NCBI RefSeq assembly: GCF_004348995.1
Contig: NZ_SMKQ01000070.1
Coordinates: 1-38,078, forward strand
Source of the DNA: Nonomuraea terrae
GTDB taxonomy: Bacteria > Actinomycetota > Actinomycetes > Streptosporangiales > Streptosporangiaceae
DNA length: 38,078 nucleotides
Reading direction: 5' to 3'
Shown here: piece by piece, positions 7,067 to 16,688 of the stretch
Layout of the letters: every line of letters begins with the position of its first letter
Position numbering within the stretch: position 1 is the first letter of the stretch
Notes under the pieces: model-generated
What the model was told of the DNA's origin: nothing
Database searches by the model: none
Seen by the model: the letters and a program-made list of their open reading frames with translations, nothing else
Translations under genes and position numbers: made by a program

Positions 7067-8442
7067 GAGTCTCCCCTCCGGAACCTGCGGATGTTCATGA
7101 TCATGAAGGGGAGGACCAGGATCAGCAGGAAGATCGCGAGGGCGCTGCCCAGGCCCTGGTTGCCCCCGCCGCCGAACGACACCCGCCACATCTCCAGCGC
7201 CACCACGTTCGCCTGCGGCTGCACGGAGGCCGGCGCGATGATGAAGACCAGGTCGAACACCTTCAGCGTATTGATGATCATCGTCACGAAGACGACGAGC
7301 AGCACCGGCGACAGCAGCGGGACGGTGATCTTGCGGAACACCTGCCACTCCGAGGCGCCGTCGATGCGGGCCGCCTCCAGCGCGTCACGCGGGATCGCCG
7401 CGAGCCCGGCCGCGATCAGGACCATGGCGAACCCGGCCCACACCCAGACGAACGCGCCGATGATGGCGGGCGTGATGAGCGTCGGCCCGAGCCAGGTCAA
7501 CCCGCCGTACGAGGCTTCGAAGTTCGACTGCGGCAGCCGTACGGTGTAGGAGCCCGCGGGGAGCCCCTCGAACTGGAAGGTGCCGTCCTCGGCCGTCGTC
7601 GCGGTCGCGGCGACCTCGCCGCCGCTCCCCACCGCCTCCACGGTCATGCCGGGCAGGCCGCGCTCCGAGCCGTCCACGGCGCCGTTCACGCCGCCGCCTC
7701 CGGGGGTGAAGTCGAACCAGACCGTCCCGGCCAGGCCGTCGCCGGCCGCGGGCGCCCGCGCCGGCTGGGCGTCACTCGGCATGAACTCCGGCCGGACGCC
7801 GACGATCGGGATCAGCACCGGCTGTCCCGCCTGCGCGGGCTGCTTGGTGACGACCGCGCCGTTCTGGTCGGCGACCTGCGACTGGTCGCCCTCGCGCGGC
7901 CGGGCCTCCGGATAGCCCTGTGCGGAGGAGAACGTGTCGTGGACGGTGGTGAGGATGGCGTTGGCCACGCCGCGGTCCGGGTTCTCCTCGTACACGAGGC
8001 GGAAGATCACGCCGGCCGCCATCAGCGAGACCGCCATCGGCATGAAGACGATCAGCTTGAACGCCGTCGCCCAGCGGATGCGCTCGGTCAGCACCGCGAA
8101 GATCAGACCCAGCGTGGTGACCACGATCGGCGCGACGACCACCCAGATGAGGTTGTTGCGGATCGTGGTGAGCATGCCCGAGTCGGTGAAGATCGTGGCG
8201 TAGTTGCCCAGCCCCACGAACCCCTGGCCCGTGGCGTCGAACAGGCTGCGGAACAGGGAGTAGACGATCGGGTAGACCACCCAGATGCCCAGCAGCAGCG
8301 CGGCCGGGAGGAGGAAGGCGATGGCGACCGCCGGCGAGGGGCCGAGGCGTGATTTCTTGCTGGGGGGTGCAGCCGGTCCGGTGGAGGGCCCGCCCGCGGC
8401 GTCCGCGGGCGGGGCCTGCCGGCCGTCCAACCGTTCGGTCAC
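7063..8442 (-). CDS. carbohydrate ABC transporter permease, MalF type, with inserted Cna-B/SdrD-B-like domain
   Basis: 459 residues; GTG 8442 with AGAGG/AAGG upstream, 12 bp after the binding-protein stop. Six helices are visible (about 40-62, 93-118, 125-151, 313-340, 377-400 and 428-452), with the EAA loop ALEAARIDGASEWQVF near 354. Between helices 3 and 4 the usual loop of about 40 residues is expanded to about 160. Its first part (160-235) is Gln/Pro/Ala-rich and polar. The second (about 237-296) runs from AGTVWFDF through GLPGMTVEAVG and EDGTFQFEGLPAGSYTVRLP, which is the seven-strand prealbumin/Ig-like pattern of Cna-B, SdrD-B and carboxypeptidase regulatory domains. The insert should face outward, toward the binding proteins or wall. 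No ATPase gene is nearby, so a shared MsiK-type ATPase is likely. Confidence 0.92.
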   Translation of the reverse strand: MTERLDGRQAPPADAAGGPSTGPAAPPSKKSRLGPSPAVAIAFLLPAALLLGIWVVYPIVYSLFRSLFDATGQGFVGLGNYATIFTDSGMLTTIRNNLIWVVVAPIVVTTLGLIFAVLTERIRWATAFKLIVFMPMAVSLMAAGVIFRLVYEENPDRGVANAILTTVHDTFSSAQGYPEARPREGDQSQVADQNGAVVTKQPAQAGQPVLIPIVGVRPEFMPSDAQPARAPAAGDGLAGTVWFDFTPGGGGVNGAVDGSERGLPGMTVEAVGSGGEVAATATTAEDGTFQFEGLPAGSYTVRLPQSNFEASYGGLTWLGPTLITPAIIGAFVWVWAGFAMVLIAAGLAAIPRDALEAARIDGASEWQVFRKITVPLLSPVLLVVFVTMIINTLKVFDLVFIIAPASVQPQANVVALEMWRVSFGGGGNQGLGSALAIFLLILVLPFMIMNIRRFRRGDS

Positions 8443-8454
8443 GGCCTTACCTCT

Positions 8455-9774
8455 TTACTTCCAGGCCTTGACGGCCTCGGACTCCAGCGCTTCCTGAGCG
8501 CCCTTGATGTCGCTCGGGTCGCGCAGGAAGTCCTGCAGCACCTTCCACTCGCCCTTGCCGTCGGTGCCGCCGAAGGCGCTCGGCGCCAGGTCGGACATGT
8601 CGTAGCGGACGGCGTCACCGGCCGAGACGATGGTCTGGCCGAGCTGCCTGGTCAGCTCGTCGGGGTAGTTGGTGGGGGAGACGTTCTTGTTGGGCGACAG
8701 GTAGCCGGGCAGCTTGGCCCAGATCTCGCCGCCTTCCTTGGAGGCCAGGAACTGCAACAGCGCCATGGCGCCGGGGGAGTCCTTCATGGCCACGGCGACG
8801 TCGCCGCCGAGCACGACGGGGGCGGTGTCGCCGACCTTCGGGAAGGGGAAGTACTTCGCCTCGTCGCCGACCTTGGCGCCCGACTGGACGGCCTCGACGG
8901 CCACGAAGTCGGCCTCGATGACCATGGCGGCGTCGTCGGTGCCGTAGACCTTGCTCACGCAGGTGGGGAAGTCGGTCTGCATGGTGCCGGAGGTGCCGTC
9001 GACCAGGAAGTCGTTCTTGACGATCTGCTGGATCTTCTCCAGCGCCGTGGTCACGGTGGGGTCGGTCCACGGGATCTCGTGCTTGGAGAGCTTGTCGTAG
9101 TTCTCCGGGCCGGCGGTGGACAGGTAGACGTTCTCGAAGAGGTCGGTCAGCGTCCAGCCGGAGGCGCCGCAGAAGGAGAAGGGCGGGGTGCCGGAGTCGG
9201 CGACGGTCTGCGCGGCCGTCACCAGCTCGTCCCACGTGGTCGGTGGCTGCACGCCGGCGTCCTCGAACGCCTGGCCGCGGTACCAGACCAGCGACTTGTG
9301 CGCCGCCTTGATCAGCACGCCGTAGACCTGGCCGTCGGCGGAGCCGAGCTCCTTCCAGTACGGGGTGTAGTTGGCGTCGATCTCGCTGATGACCTCGTCG
9401 CTCAGCGGCTTGAGCGCGTCCTGGTCGGCGTACTGCTGCACCAGGCCCGGCTGGGGCAGGATCGCCACGTCGGGCGGGCTGCCGCCCTGGATGCGCGGGC
9501 CGAGGTAGGCCCCGGTGTCCTCACCGGTGGAGGCGTACGTCACCTTGGCGCCGGTCTTGTCGGAGAAGGCCTTGAGCACCTGCTCGAAGTTCTTCTGCTC
9601 GGCGCCCGTCCACTTGGCGGCCACCTCCAGCGTCACGCCCTCCAGCGGCTTGGCGCCCCCGCTCGCCGGAGCCGACGCCGAGCCGGTGGGCGCCGTGGTG
9701 GTCGGCGCGTTGCCGCAGGCGGCGACGGCTACCGCGAGCCCGGCCAGGATCGCTGCTGTTCTGCCTTTTCGCAT
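8455..9774 (-). CDS. sugar ABC transporter substrate-binding lipoprotein (first of two)
   Basis: 439 residues; ATG 9774 with GAGG upstream that overlaps the TGA stop of the preceding binding-protein gene. The N-terminus MRKGRTAAILAGLAVAVAAC is a lipoprotein signal peptide with lipobox VAAC, so the mature protein is anchored at the outer face of the membrane; a Thr/Ser/Pro linker follows. The body is a CUT1-type extracellular solute-binding protein: GVTLEVAAKWTGAEQKNF, PDVAILPQPGLVQQYAD, TTWDELVTAAQTVAD and the later VAMKDSPGAMALLQFLAS. It resembles alpha-glucoside binders of the AglE kind in general layout, but the ligand cannot be fixed from sequence. It feeds the two permeases downstream. 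Confidence 0.9.
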   Translation of the reverse strand: MRKGRTAAILAGLAVAVAACGNAPTTTAPTGSASAPASGGAKPLEGVTLEVAAKWTGAEQKNFEQVLKAFSDKTGAKVTYASTGEDTGAYLGPRIQGGSPPDVAILPQPGLVQQYADQDALKPLSDEVISEIDANYTPYWKELGSADGQVYGVLIKAAHKSLVWYRGQAFEDAGVQPPTTWDELVTAAQTVADSGTPPFSFCGASGWTLTDLFENVYLSTAGPENYDKLSKHEIPWTDPTVTTALEKIQQIVKNDFLVDGTSGTMQTDFPTCVSKVYGTDDAAMVIEADFVAVEAVQSGAKVGDEAKYFPFPKVGDTAPVVLGGDVAVAMKDSPGAMALLQFLASKEGGEIWAKLPGYLSPNKNVSPTNYPDELTRQLGQTIVSAGDAVRYDMSDLAPSAFGGTDGKGEWKVLQDFLRDPSDIKGAQEALESEAVKAWK

Positions 9775-9781
9775 GGCTGCC

Positions 9782-11029
9782 TCACTGGGTTCTCATGATC
9801 TCTTCGAGTTCGGACTTCATCGAGGCCGCCACGTCGTCGGCGGACTCGGGGGTGGGATCGCCGAGCACCTTGGCGACCGAACTGGCGATCACCAGGCTCA
9901 GCTGGTTGTAGTTCGCGCTCACCGGCCGTGCCTTCGCGGTCAGGATGCTCTCCTTGAGCACGGGCAGGTAGGGGAAGCGCTTGATCAGCTCGGGGTCGTC
10001 GTAGAGCTCCGTCCACACGGGCGGGAAGGAGCCTTCGGTGAGCACCCGCCGCTCGTTCTCCAGGCTGGTGAAGTAGCGGATGAACTCCTGCGCGGTCTGC
10101 TGGTGCTTGGAGAAGGCGCTGACGGCGAGGTTGGCGCCGCCGAGCGTGCTCGACCCGGGCCCGTTCAGGCCCGGCAGCCGCGTCACGGCCACCTTGTCGC
10201 CCAGCTCGGCCTTGGCGGGGCCGTACGCGTGCGGCCAGTTGCGGGCGAAGGCCAGCCTGCCCTCCTGGAAGGCCAGGCGGGACTCCTCCTCCTTGTAGCT
10301 CAGCGACTCCTTCGGGATCCAGCCTTCGCGTACGCCCTGGAGCAGGAACTCCAGGGCGGTGCCGCCGGTGGCCGGGTCGAGGGCGACCTCGGTGCCGTCG
10401 CGGCTGACGATCTCGCCGCCGGCCGACTGCACGGCCTCGGAGAAGTTGACGGTGAGCCCTTCGTACGCCAGGAATTGCCCGGCGTAGCCTCCAATGTCGT
10501 GCTTTTTCGTGATTTTGCGTGCTTGGTCGCGTAGCTCGGCCCACGTCCTGGGCGGCTTGTCCACCAGGTCGGTCCGGTAGTAGAGCAGCCCGGCGTTGCT
10601 GGTGTACGGGACGGCCCAGAGCTTGTCCTTGTAGATCGCCGTCTCCACGACGGGCGGCAGGAACCTGTCGAGCGGGAACAGCCCGCGCTCCAGGGGGATG
10701 ATCCAGCCGTTCTCCGCGAATTCGGCGGTCAAGATCACATCCAGGCCGAGCACGTCGTAGCGGTTGCTGCGGGCCTGGAGGTTGGCCACCATCTGGGCGC
10801 GTTGCTCGTCGGCGGCCTCGGGCAGCTCCAGCAGCGTCACCTTCTCGGCCGGGTGGGCCTGGTTCCAGCGGTCCAGCAGGGGTTGCAGGTACGCCGTGGT
10901 GTCGCGGCCGGTGGCGAAGGTGATGGGCCCTGTTCCGCCCGTACCGGATCCGCCGCCGCCCTCGTCGCCCGCTGCCGCGCAGCCGGCCGCGAGTGTGACG
11001 GCCAGCAGCAGGGAAAGCGGGCGAAGCAC
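9782..11029 (-). CDS. sugar ABC transporter substrate-binding lipoprotein (second of two, first in operon)
   Basis: 415 residues from GTG 11029, chosen because GGAGGAAA precedes it and because translation then begins directly with the signal peptide MLRPLSLLLAVTLAAGC (lipobox LAAGC). An upstream ATG at 11080 would add a non-signal-like extension. The mature part is a solute-binding protein: FATGRDTTAYLQPLLDRWNQ, YDVLGLDVILTAEFAENGWI, WAVPYTSNAGLLYYRTDLVD and RTWAELRDQARKI, a layout shared with trehalose/maltose binders such as LpqY. It ends 7 bp before the next binding-protein gene. Two binding proteins in a row before one permease pair is uncommon; the two are only distantly similar, so this is not a recent duplication. 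Confidence 0.88.
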   Translation of the reverse strand: MLRPLSLLLAVTLAAGCAAAGDEGGGGSGTGGTGPITFATGRDTTAYLQPLLDRWNQAHPAEKVTLLELPEAADEQRAQMVANLQARSNRYDVLGLDVILTAEFAENGWIIPLERGLFPLDRFLPPVVETAIYKDKLWAVPYTSNAGLLYYRTDLVDKPPRTWAELRDQARKITKKHDIGGYAGQFLAYEGLTVNFSEAVQSAGGEIVSRDGTEVALDPATGGTALEFLLQGVREGWIPKESLSYKEEESRLAFQEGRLAFARNWPHAYGPAKAELGDKVAVTRLPGLNGPGSSTLGGANLAVSAFSKHQQTAQEFIRYFTSLENERRVLTEGSFPPVWTELYDDPELIKRFPYLPVLKESILTAKARPVSANYNQLSLVIASSVAKVLGDPTPESADDVAASMKSELEEIMRTQ

Positions 11030-11161
11030 GCTGTTTCCTCCGTGTTCAGACTGTTTTACATACGTGTTAGGTAGATGCATTTATGTTATGCACACCTGTA
11101 ATCTGTAGGTCAACGGATAACTCCGTAACGCATGCGTAACACAACGCGGGGAGGTGGGGCG
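11030..11161. promoter_or_regulatory. divergent promoter region with two palindromic candidate operators
   Basis: This 132-bp interval separates the importer operon (minus) from the PadR operon (plus) and is much richer in A/T than its surroundings. It contains TGCAT-N7-ATGCA at 11076-11092, resembling the short spaced dyads bound by PadR proteins. It also contains the 10-bp palindrome ACGCATGCGT at 11128-11137, overlapped by a direct repeat of CGTAAC (11125-11130 and 11136-11141 region). PadR autoregulation, and possibly control of the importer, could act here. No clear -35/-10 pair is assigned. Confidence 0.45.
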
Positions 11162-11668
11162 GTGCGGCTTCACCTGCTGGCGCTGCTGGCGAAGGAGCCG
11201 GCGCACGGTTACGAGCTGAAACAGGCGCTGGAGCAGACCTTCGGCAGCGCCTATCCCTCCCCCAACATCGGGCAGATATACGTCACCCTCGGCAGGCTGG
11301 AGAAGGACGGCCTGGTCAGGGCGGTCGACGTCGAGCAGTCCAACCGGCCCAACAAGAAGGTCTACTACCTGACCGCCAAGGGCCGCGAGGTGCTCGAGAT
11401 CTGGGTCGACGAGCCCACCGAGGGCCCGCGTGTGCGCGACGAGTTCTTCATGAAGCTCGTCCTCGCCCCGCTCACCGGCATCGCCGACCGGATGGCCCTG
11501 ATCAACCGGCAGCGCCGCCACTACCTGTCGCTCATGAGCGACCTCAACGAGCTGCTGTCCCGCACGCCGCCCACCGACCGGGTGGCCATGCTGCTCATCG
11601 AGGGCGCCATGTTGCACCTGCAGGCCGACCTCGACTGGCTCGAACGGTGTCAGGAGGACCTCGCGTGA
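11162..11668 (+). CDS. PadR family transcriptional regulator
   Basis: 168 residues from GTG 11162, preferred over ATG 11132 because a strong GGGGAGGTGGGG lies immediately upstream and the product then begins at the winged helix itself (VRLHLLALLAKEPAHGYELK). The PadR winged-helix core follows: SPNIGQIYVTLGRLEKDGLV and PNKKVYYLTAKGREVL. The C-terminal half (about 95-168) is helical and should form the Vir-type dimerisation/ligand domain. PadR proteins repress neighbouring efflux genes and respond to drugs or phenolics. The stop overlaps the ABC ATPase start (GTGA), so the regulator heads the transporter operon and probably controls it. Confidence 0.92.
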   Translation: MRLHLLALLAKEPAHGYELKQALEQTFGSAYPSPNIGQIYVTLGRLEKDGLVRAVDVEQSNRPNKKVYYLTAKGREVLEIWVDEPTEGPRVRDEFFMKLVLAPLTGIADRMALINRQRRHYLSLMSDLNELLSRTPPTDRVAMLLIEGAMLHLQADLDWLERCQEDLA

Positions 11669-12393
11669 ACGCCGTCGCAAAAACGGTCAATCTGGTCAAG
11701 ATCTACCAGGACGGCGCGGTCCCCGTGCCGGCCGTACGCGGGGTGGACCTGCAGGTCGAGCCGGGTGAGTTCGTCGCCGTCATGGGGCCGTCCGGCTCGG
11801 GGAAGTCCACGCTCGTCCACATGCTCGGCGGCCTCGACACCCGCACCAGCGGCGAGATCTGGCTCGACGGCAAGCGCGTCGACACGCTGTCGGAGAGCGC
11901 GTGGGCGCTGCTGCGGCGCAAGAAGATCGGCTTCGTCTTCCAGTTCTTCAACCTCGTCGCCAACATGACCGTCGGCGACAACGTCGAGCTCCCCGCGCTG
12001 CTGTCCGGGGCCTCACCCAAGGTGGCCCGCCGGCGCAGGGAGAGCCTGCTGGCGGCGCTCAACCTCACCGACCGGGCCGACGCCGCGCCCGCGCAGCTCT
12101 CCGGCGGCGAGCAGCAGCGGGTCGCGCTGGCCAGGGCGCTGGCCAACGAGCCCGCGCTGTTACTCGCCGACGAGCCCACCGGCAATCTCGACAGCCGCAA
12201 CACCCGCGACGTGCTCCGCCTGCTCGGCGACGTGCACAAAGACGGCCAGACGATCGTCATGGTGACCCACGACGCCCGCGTGGCCAGCCTGGCCGACCGC
12301 GTGGTGTCGCTGTTCGACGGCGAGATCGTCGACGACGGCCGCATCGTCCGCCGCCGCACCGGCACCGCCGGAGAGGTCATCGACCTGAGATGA
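11665..12393 (+). CDS. ABC transporter ATP-binding protein, MacB/LolD-like
   Basis: 242 residues; GTG 11665 with AGGAGG upstream, overlapping the PadR stop. All nucleotide-binding motifs are present: Walker A GPSGSGKST near 41-49, the Q-loop at FVFQFFNL, signature LSGGEQQR near 144, Walker B LLLADEPT near 165 with the catalytic Glu, and the H-loop MVTHDARVASLADRV. The MacB/LolD/FtsE-like type pairs with FtsX-domain permeases, which use ATP to drive conformational changes in outward-facing domains rather than to move sugars. It is therefore assigned to the downstream permease and not to the sugar importer. The stop overlaps the permease start (ATGA). Confidence 0.94.
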   Translation: MNAVAKTVNLVKIYQDGAVPVPAVRGVDLQVEPGEFVAVMGPSGSGKSTLVHMLGGLDTRTSGEIWLDGKRVDTLSESAWALLRRKKIGFVFQFFNLVANMTVGDNVELPALLSGASPKVARRRRESLLAALNLTDRADAAPAQLSGGEQQRVALARALANEPALLLADEPTGNLDSRNTRDVLRLLGDVHKDGQTIVMVTHDARVASLADRVVSLFDGEIVDDGRIVRRRTGTAGEVIDLR

Positions 12394-14657
12394 GCACCAC
12401 CAGGGCGGGGAGCCGGTGGGTCAGGGCCGACCTGCGGGCCAGGAAGGGGCCGGCGGCGCTGACCGTGCTGGCGGTGGCCGGCATCGTGGCCGCGCTGATC
12501 ACCGCGGTGACCCTGCTCGAAGACGGCACCAACCCGTGGCGCGGCCTGTTCGCCCAGACCGAGGGCGCCCACGTCTGGATCTACACCAAGGACGGCCCCC
12601 AGGTCTCGCTCGGCGGCATCGACGGCGTCGCCGAGACCGCCGGCCCCTACCGCTCGGCCCCCGTCACCGTGGCACAGGACGGCAGACGCGACCCGGCCGC
12701 TCTGCGCGCGATGCCGGCCACGCCGCCCGCGGTGGCGCACCCGGTGGTGGCCGAGGGCAGGTGGCTCGACCCCGCCCAGCCGGACGGCGTGGTCGTCGAA
12801 CGCTCCTTCGCCCGGTCGCTGGGCCTGCGCATCGGCGCGCCGTTCACGATCATCGCGCTCAACGGCGGACGCCACACCCTCTACGTGCGCGGCATCGCCG
12901 ACTCCGCCGACCAGGGCTTCTACCCGGAGTGGACGCCCGGCCTGGCGTACGTGCTGCCCGTCATGCTCGACCGGGTCGAGCCCGTGCAGGCCCGCAGCGA
13001 GTGGGTGACCGGGCTGCGCCTGGACGACCCGGAGGCGTCCCAGGTCGTCTCGCAGCGCGCGGTCGTCATGCTGGAGGACGGCCTGCAGCGCGTCTACACC
13101 TGGCGCGAGGTCAGGGCCTCGATGGAGCTGGACAACCGGCTGCTCGGCACGCTCCTCGCGCTGTTCGGAGTCGTGGGCCTGGTGGCCGCCGCGCTGGCGC
13201 TGGCCAACGCCGCCGGCGGCCGGGTGCTGGGCCAGCTGCGCGACCTGGCCACGCTCAAGTCGATGGGGTTCACCAAGGGCCAGGTGGCGCTGCTGCTCCT
13301 GGTCGAGCACGGCGCCCTCGGCCTGCTGGGCATCGCGCTCGGCGCGGTCACCGGCTGGGGCGTCATGGCGGCCATGCTGGGCCCGAGCTCCGTCGCCGCG
13401 GGTCCGGTGCTGGCCATCGTCGCGGGCACGGCCCTCGTCGTGCTGGCGGCCGTGGGGCTGCCCGCGTGGCGCGGCGGGCGCACACCCCCGATCCCGGCCG
13501 CGCCGGCCGCCCCGCCGCGCGGCCACCTGTCCAGGCTGGCCCGGCTCGCCCTTCTCGTACGCCTTCCGCCCGCCCTCGTCCTCGGCACCCGCGACGCCTT
13601 CACCCGCCGGGTACCGGCGTTCCTGACGGCGTTCGGCCTGGCCGTGCCGATGATGATGATCACCATCGGGCTGGGCGTGTGGTCCACGCTCGACTCCTTC
13701 AAGTCCCACCCCGAGCAGGTGGGCCAGCACGCCTCCCTGTACGTCCGCCCCGGCAAGCTGGAGCCGGCCGCCGCCCAGCGGATCGCCGAGCGCGACAAGG
13801 ACGTGGCCGCCGTCTACCCGGGCACCGACGTCAACGCCCTGGCCCCGGGCGAGGCCCGGTCCGTACGCGTGCGGGCGCTCGGCGGCTCGGCGCAGCCGTA
13901 CCCGTTCCCCGTGGTCGAGGGCCGCATGTACGCCCGCCAGGGCGAGGCCGTCGCCGGGCAGGGCCTGCTCGACCTGCTCGGCGTGGAGATCGGCGACCGG
14001 GTGCGGCTCACCGTGGGCGGCACCCCGCTGATCGTCCGGATCGTCGGCCGCGCCGTCGAGCCCGACCAGGACGGCGAGGTGCTCTCGCTGGGCCTCGACA
14101 GCCTGGCGGAGAAGGACGCGGAGCCGCCGACGTACTACGCGCTCGCGCTCCAGCCGGGGGCGGACCCCGCGGAGGTGCGGGGCCGGTTGCTGGGCGAGTC
14201 GGCCGAGGGCCTCGACGTGCAGGCCGCGGTCAACCCGGCCGACCGGCTGTCCGTCATCCGGGTGGTGATCGTGGCGCTGATCGCCGTGCTGGCCCTGATC
14301 GGCCTGGCCAACCTGCTCACCGCCAGCGCGCTCGGGCTGCGCGACCACGCCTTCGACCTGGCCGTGCTGAAGGCGATGGGGCTCACGCCGCGCCAGGTCA
14401 TGGCCACGCTGGTGACCGGGACGGGCCTGCTCGTCGTGCTCGGGATCGGCGCGGGCGCGGTGGCGGGGGCGTCCGTGGTGACCGCGCTGATCGATCTGCA
14501 GGGCCACACCAGCGGCGTCGGCGCGGGCATCGGCCGGGCGCCGTCGCCGGTGACGCTGGCGGTGACCGTGGTCGTCGCGGTGGGCGCGGCCCTCGCGGTC
14601 GCGCTGATCCCCGCCCGCCGCGCCGCCCGCGCCCAGGTGCCGGTCACCGCACGCTGA
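12390..14657 (+). CDS. FtsX-like ABC transporter permease
   Basis: 755 residues; ATG 12390 overlaps the ATPase stop. The layout is that of long MacB/YtrF-type permeases: one N-terminal helix (LTVLAVAGIVAALITAVTL), a large extracytoplasmic domain (about 50-250), an FtsX block of three helices (about 250-370, including DLATLKSMGFTKGQVALLLL), a linker rich in Pro/Ala, a second membrane helix (FLTAFGLAVPMMMITIGLGV), a second extracytoplasmic domain (about 440-620) and a final FtsX block (FDLAVLKAMGLTPRQVMATL). Both FtsX blocks keep the K-x-MG-x-(T/S) coupling segment. With the PadR gene and ATPase it forms a three-gene operon likely exporting, or protecting against, a hydrophobic or peptide compound. 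The substrate is unknown. Confidence 0.9.
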   Translation: MSTTRAGSRWVRADLRARKGPAALTVLAVAGIVAALITAVTLLEDGTNPWRGLFAQTEGAHVWIYTKDGPQVSLGGIDGVAETAGPYRSAPVTVAQDGRRDPAALRAMPATPPAVAHPVVAEGRWLDPAQPDGVVVERSFARSLGLRIGAPFTIIALNGGRHTLYVRGIADSADQGFYPEWTPGLAYVLPVMLDRVEPVQARSEWVTGLRLDDPEASQVVSQRAVVMLEDGLQRVYTWREVRASMELDNRLLGTLLALFGVVGLVAAALALANAAGGRVLGQLRDLATLKSMGFTKGQVALLLLVEHGALGLLGIALGAVTGWGVMAAMLGPSSVAAGPVLAIVAGTALVVLAAVGLPAWRGGRTPPIPAAPAAPPRGHLSRLARLALLVRLPPALVLGTRDAFTRRVPAFLTAFGLAVPMMMITIGLGVWSTLDSFKSHPEQVGQHASLYVRPGKLEPAAAQRIAERDKDVAAVYPGTDVNALAPGEARSVRVRALGGSAQPYPFPVVEGRMYARQGEAVAGQGLLDLLGVEIGDRVRLTVGGTPLIVRIVGRAVEPDQDGEVLSLGLDSLAEKDAEPPTYYALALQPGADPAEVRGRLLGESAEGLDVQAAVNPADRLSVIRVVIVALIAVLALIGLANLLTASALGLRDHAFDLAVLKAMGLTPRQVMATLVTGTGLLVVLGIGAGAVAGASVVTALIDLQGHTSGVGAGIGRAPSPVTLAVTVVVAVGAALAVALIPARRAARAQVPVTAR

Positions 14658-14683
14658 CGCCCGCGGCCATCGGGCCGCGGGCG
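14658..14683. terminator. perfect 11-bp-stem hairpin between convergent operons
   Basis: CGCCCGCGGCC (14658-14668) and GGCCGCGGGCG (14673-14683) pair perfectly around an ATCG loop. It begins at the first base after the FtsX permease stop and lies 22 bp beyond the stop of treS on the other strand, so it can serve both as a bidirectional terminator. Neither side has a T-tract. Confidence 0.8.
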
Positions 14684-14705
14684 CCATGAGATCAGCCCAG
14701 TAGGT

Positions 14706-16427
<1,722 letters not shown>

Positions 16428-16688
16428 ATGTCGCTCACAGGAAGAGATGTGGGCAGGACGAAGTCACCGGTTCCCCGGCGTTGTTATGTGGTGACCGCGC
16501 CGCGTGGGGTCGTCATCCCTGCGAACCCCATGCCCTCGAACGAGACCGGATTTGTGATCTGGTGCCCGTTTGTGCGGCGCTTACGGGCCGAACACTACCA
16601 GCCCGTTGGCTCTCCGGAACCCGCTTCTGCTGTGCGAGGGTTAATACCCGCGAGATCGGTACGTAATCACCCTGTTACCCAGAGTTCA

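Noticed and set aside
11703..14687. 994-codon open frame on the minus strand under the PadR-ABC operon
   Set aside because: It is antisense to genes with clear motifs and GC-rich third positions, and its product is a low-complexity Arg/Gly/His/Asp-rich string typical of a shadow frame.
16428..16688. Gene or RNA in the gap between treS and the asparagine-synthase-like gene
   Set aside because: The open frames are short and lack coding character, and no tRNA-like cloverleaf was seen. It most likely carries the treS promoter.
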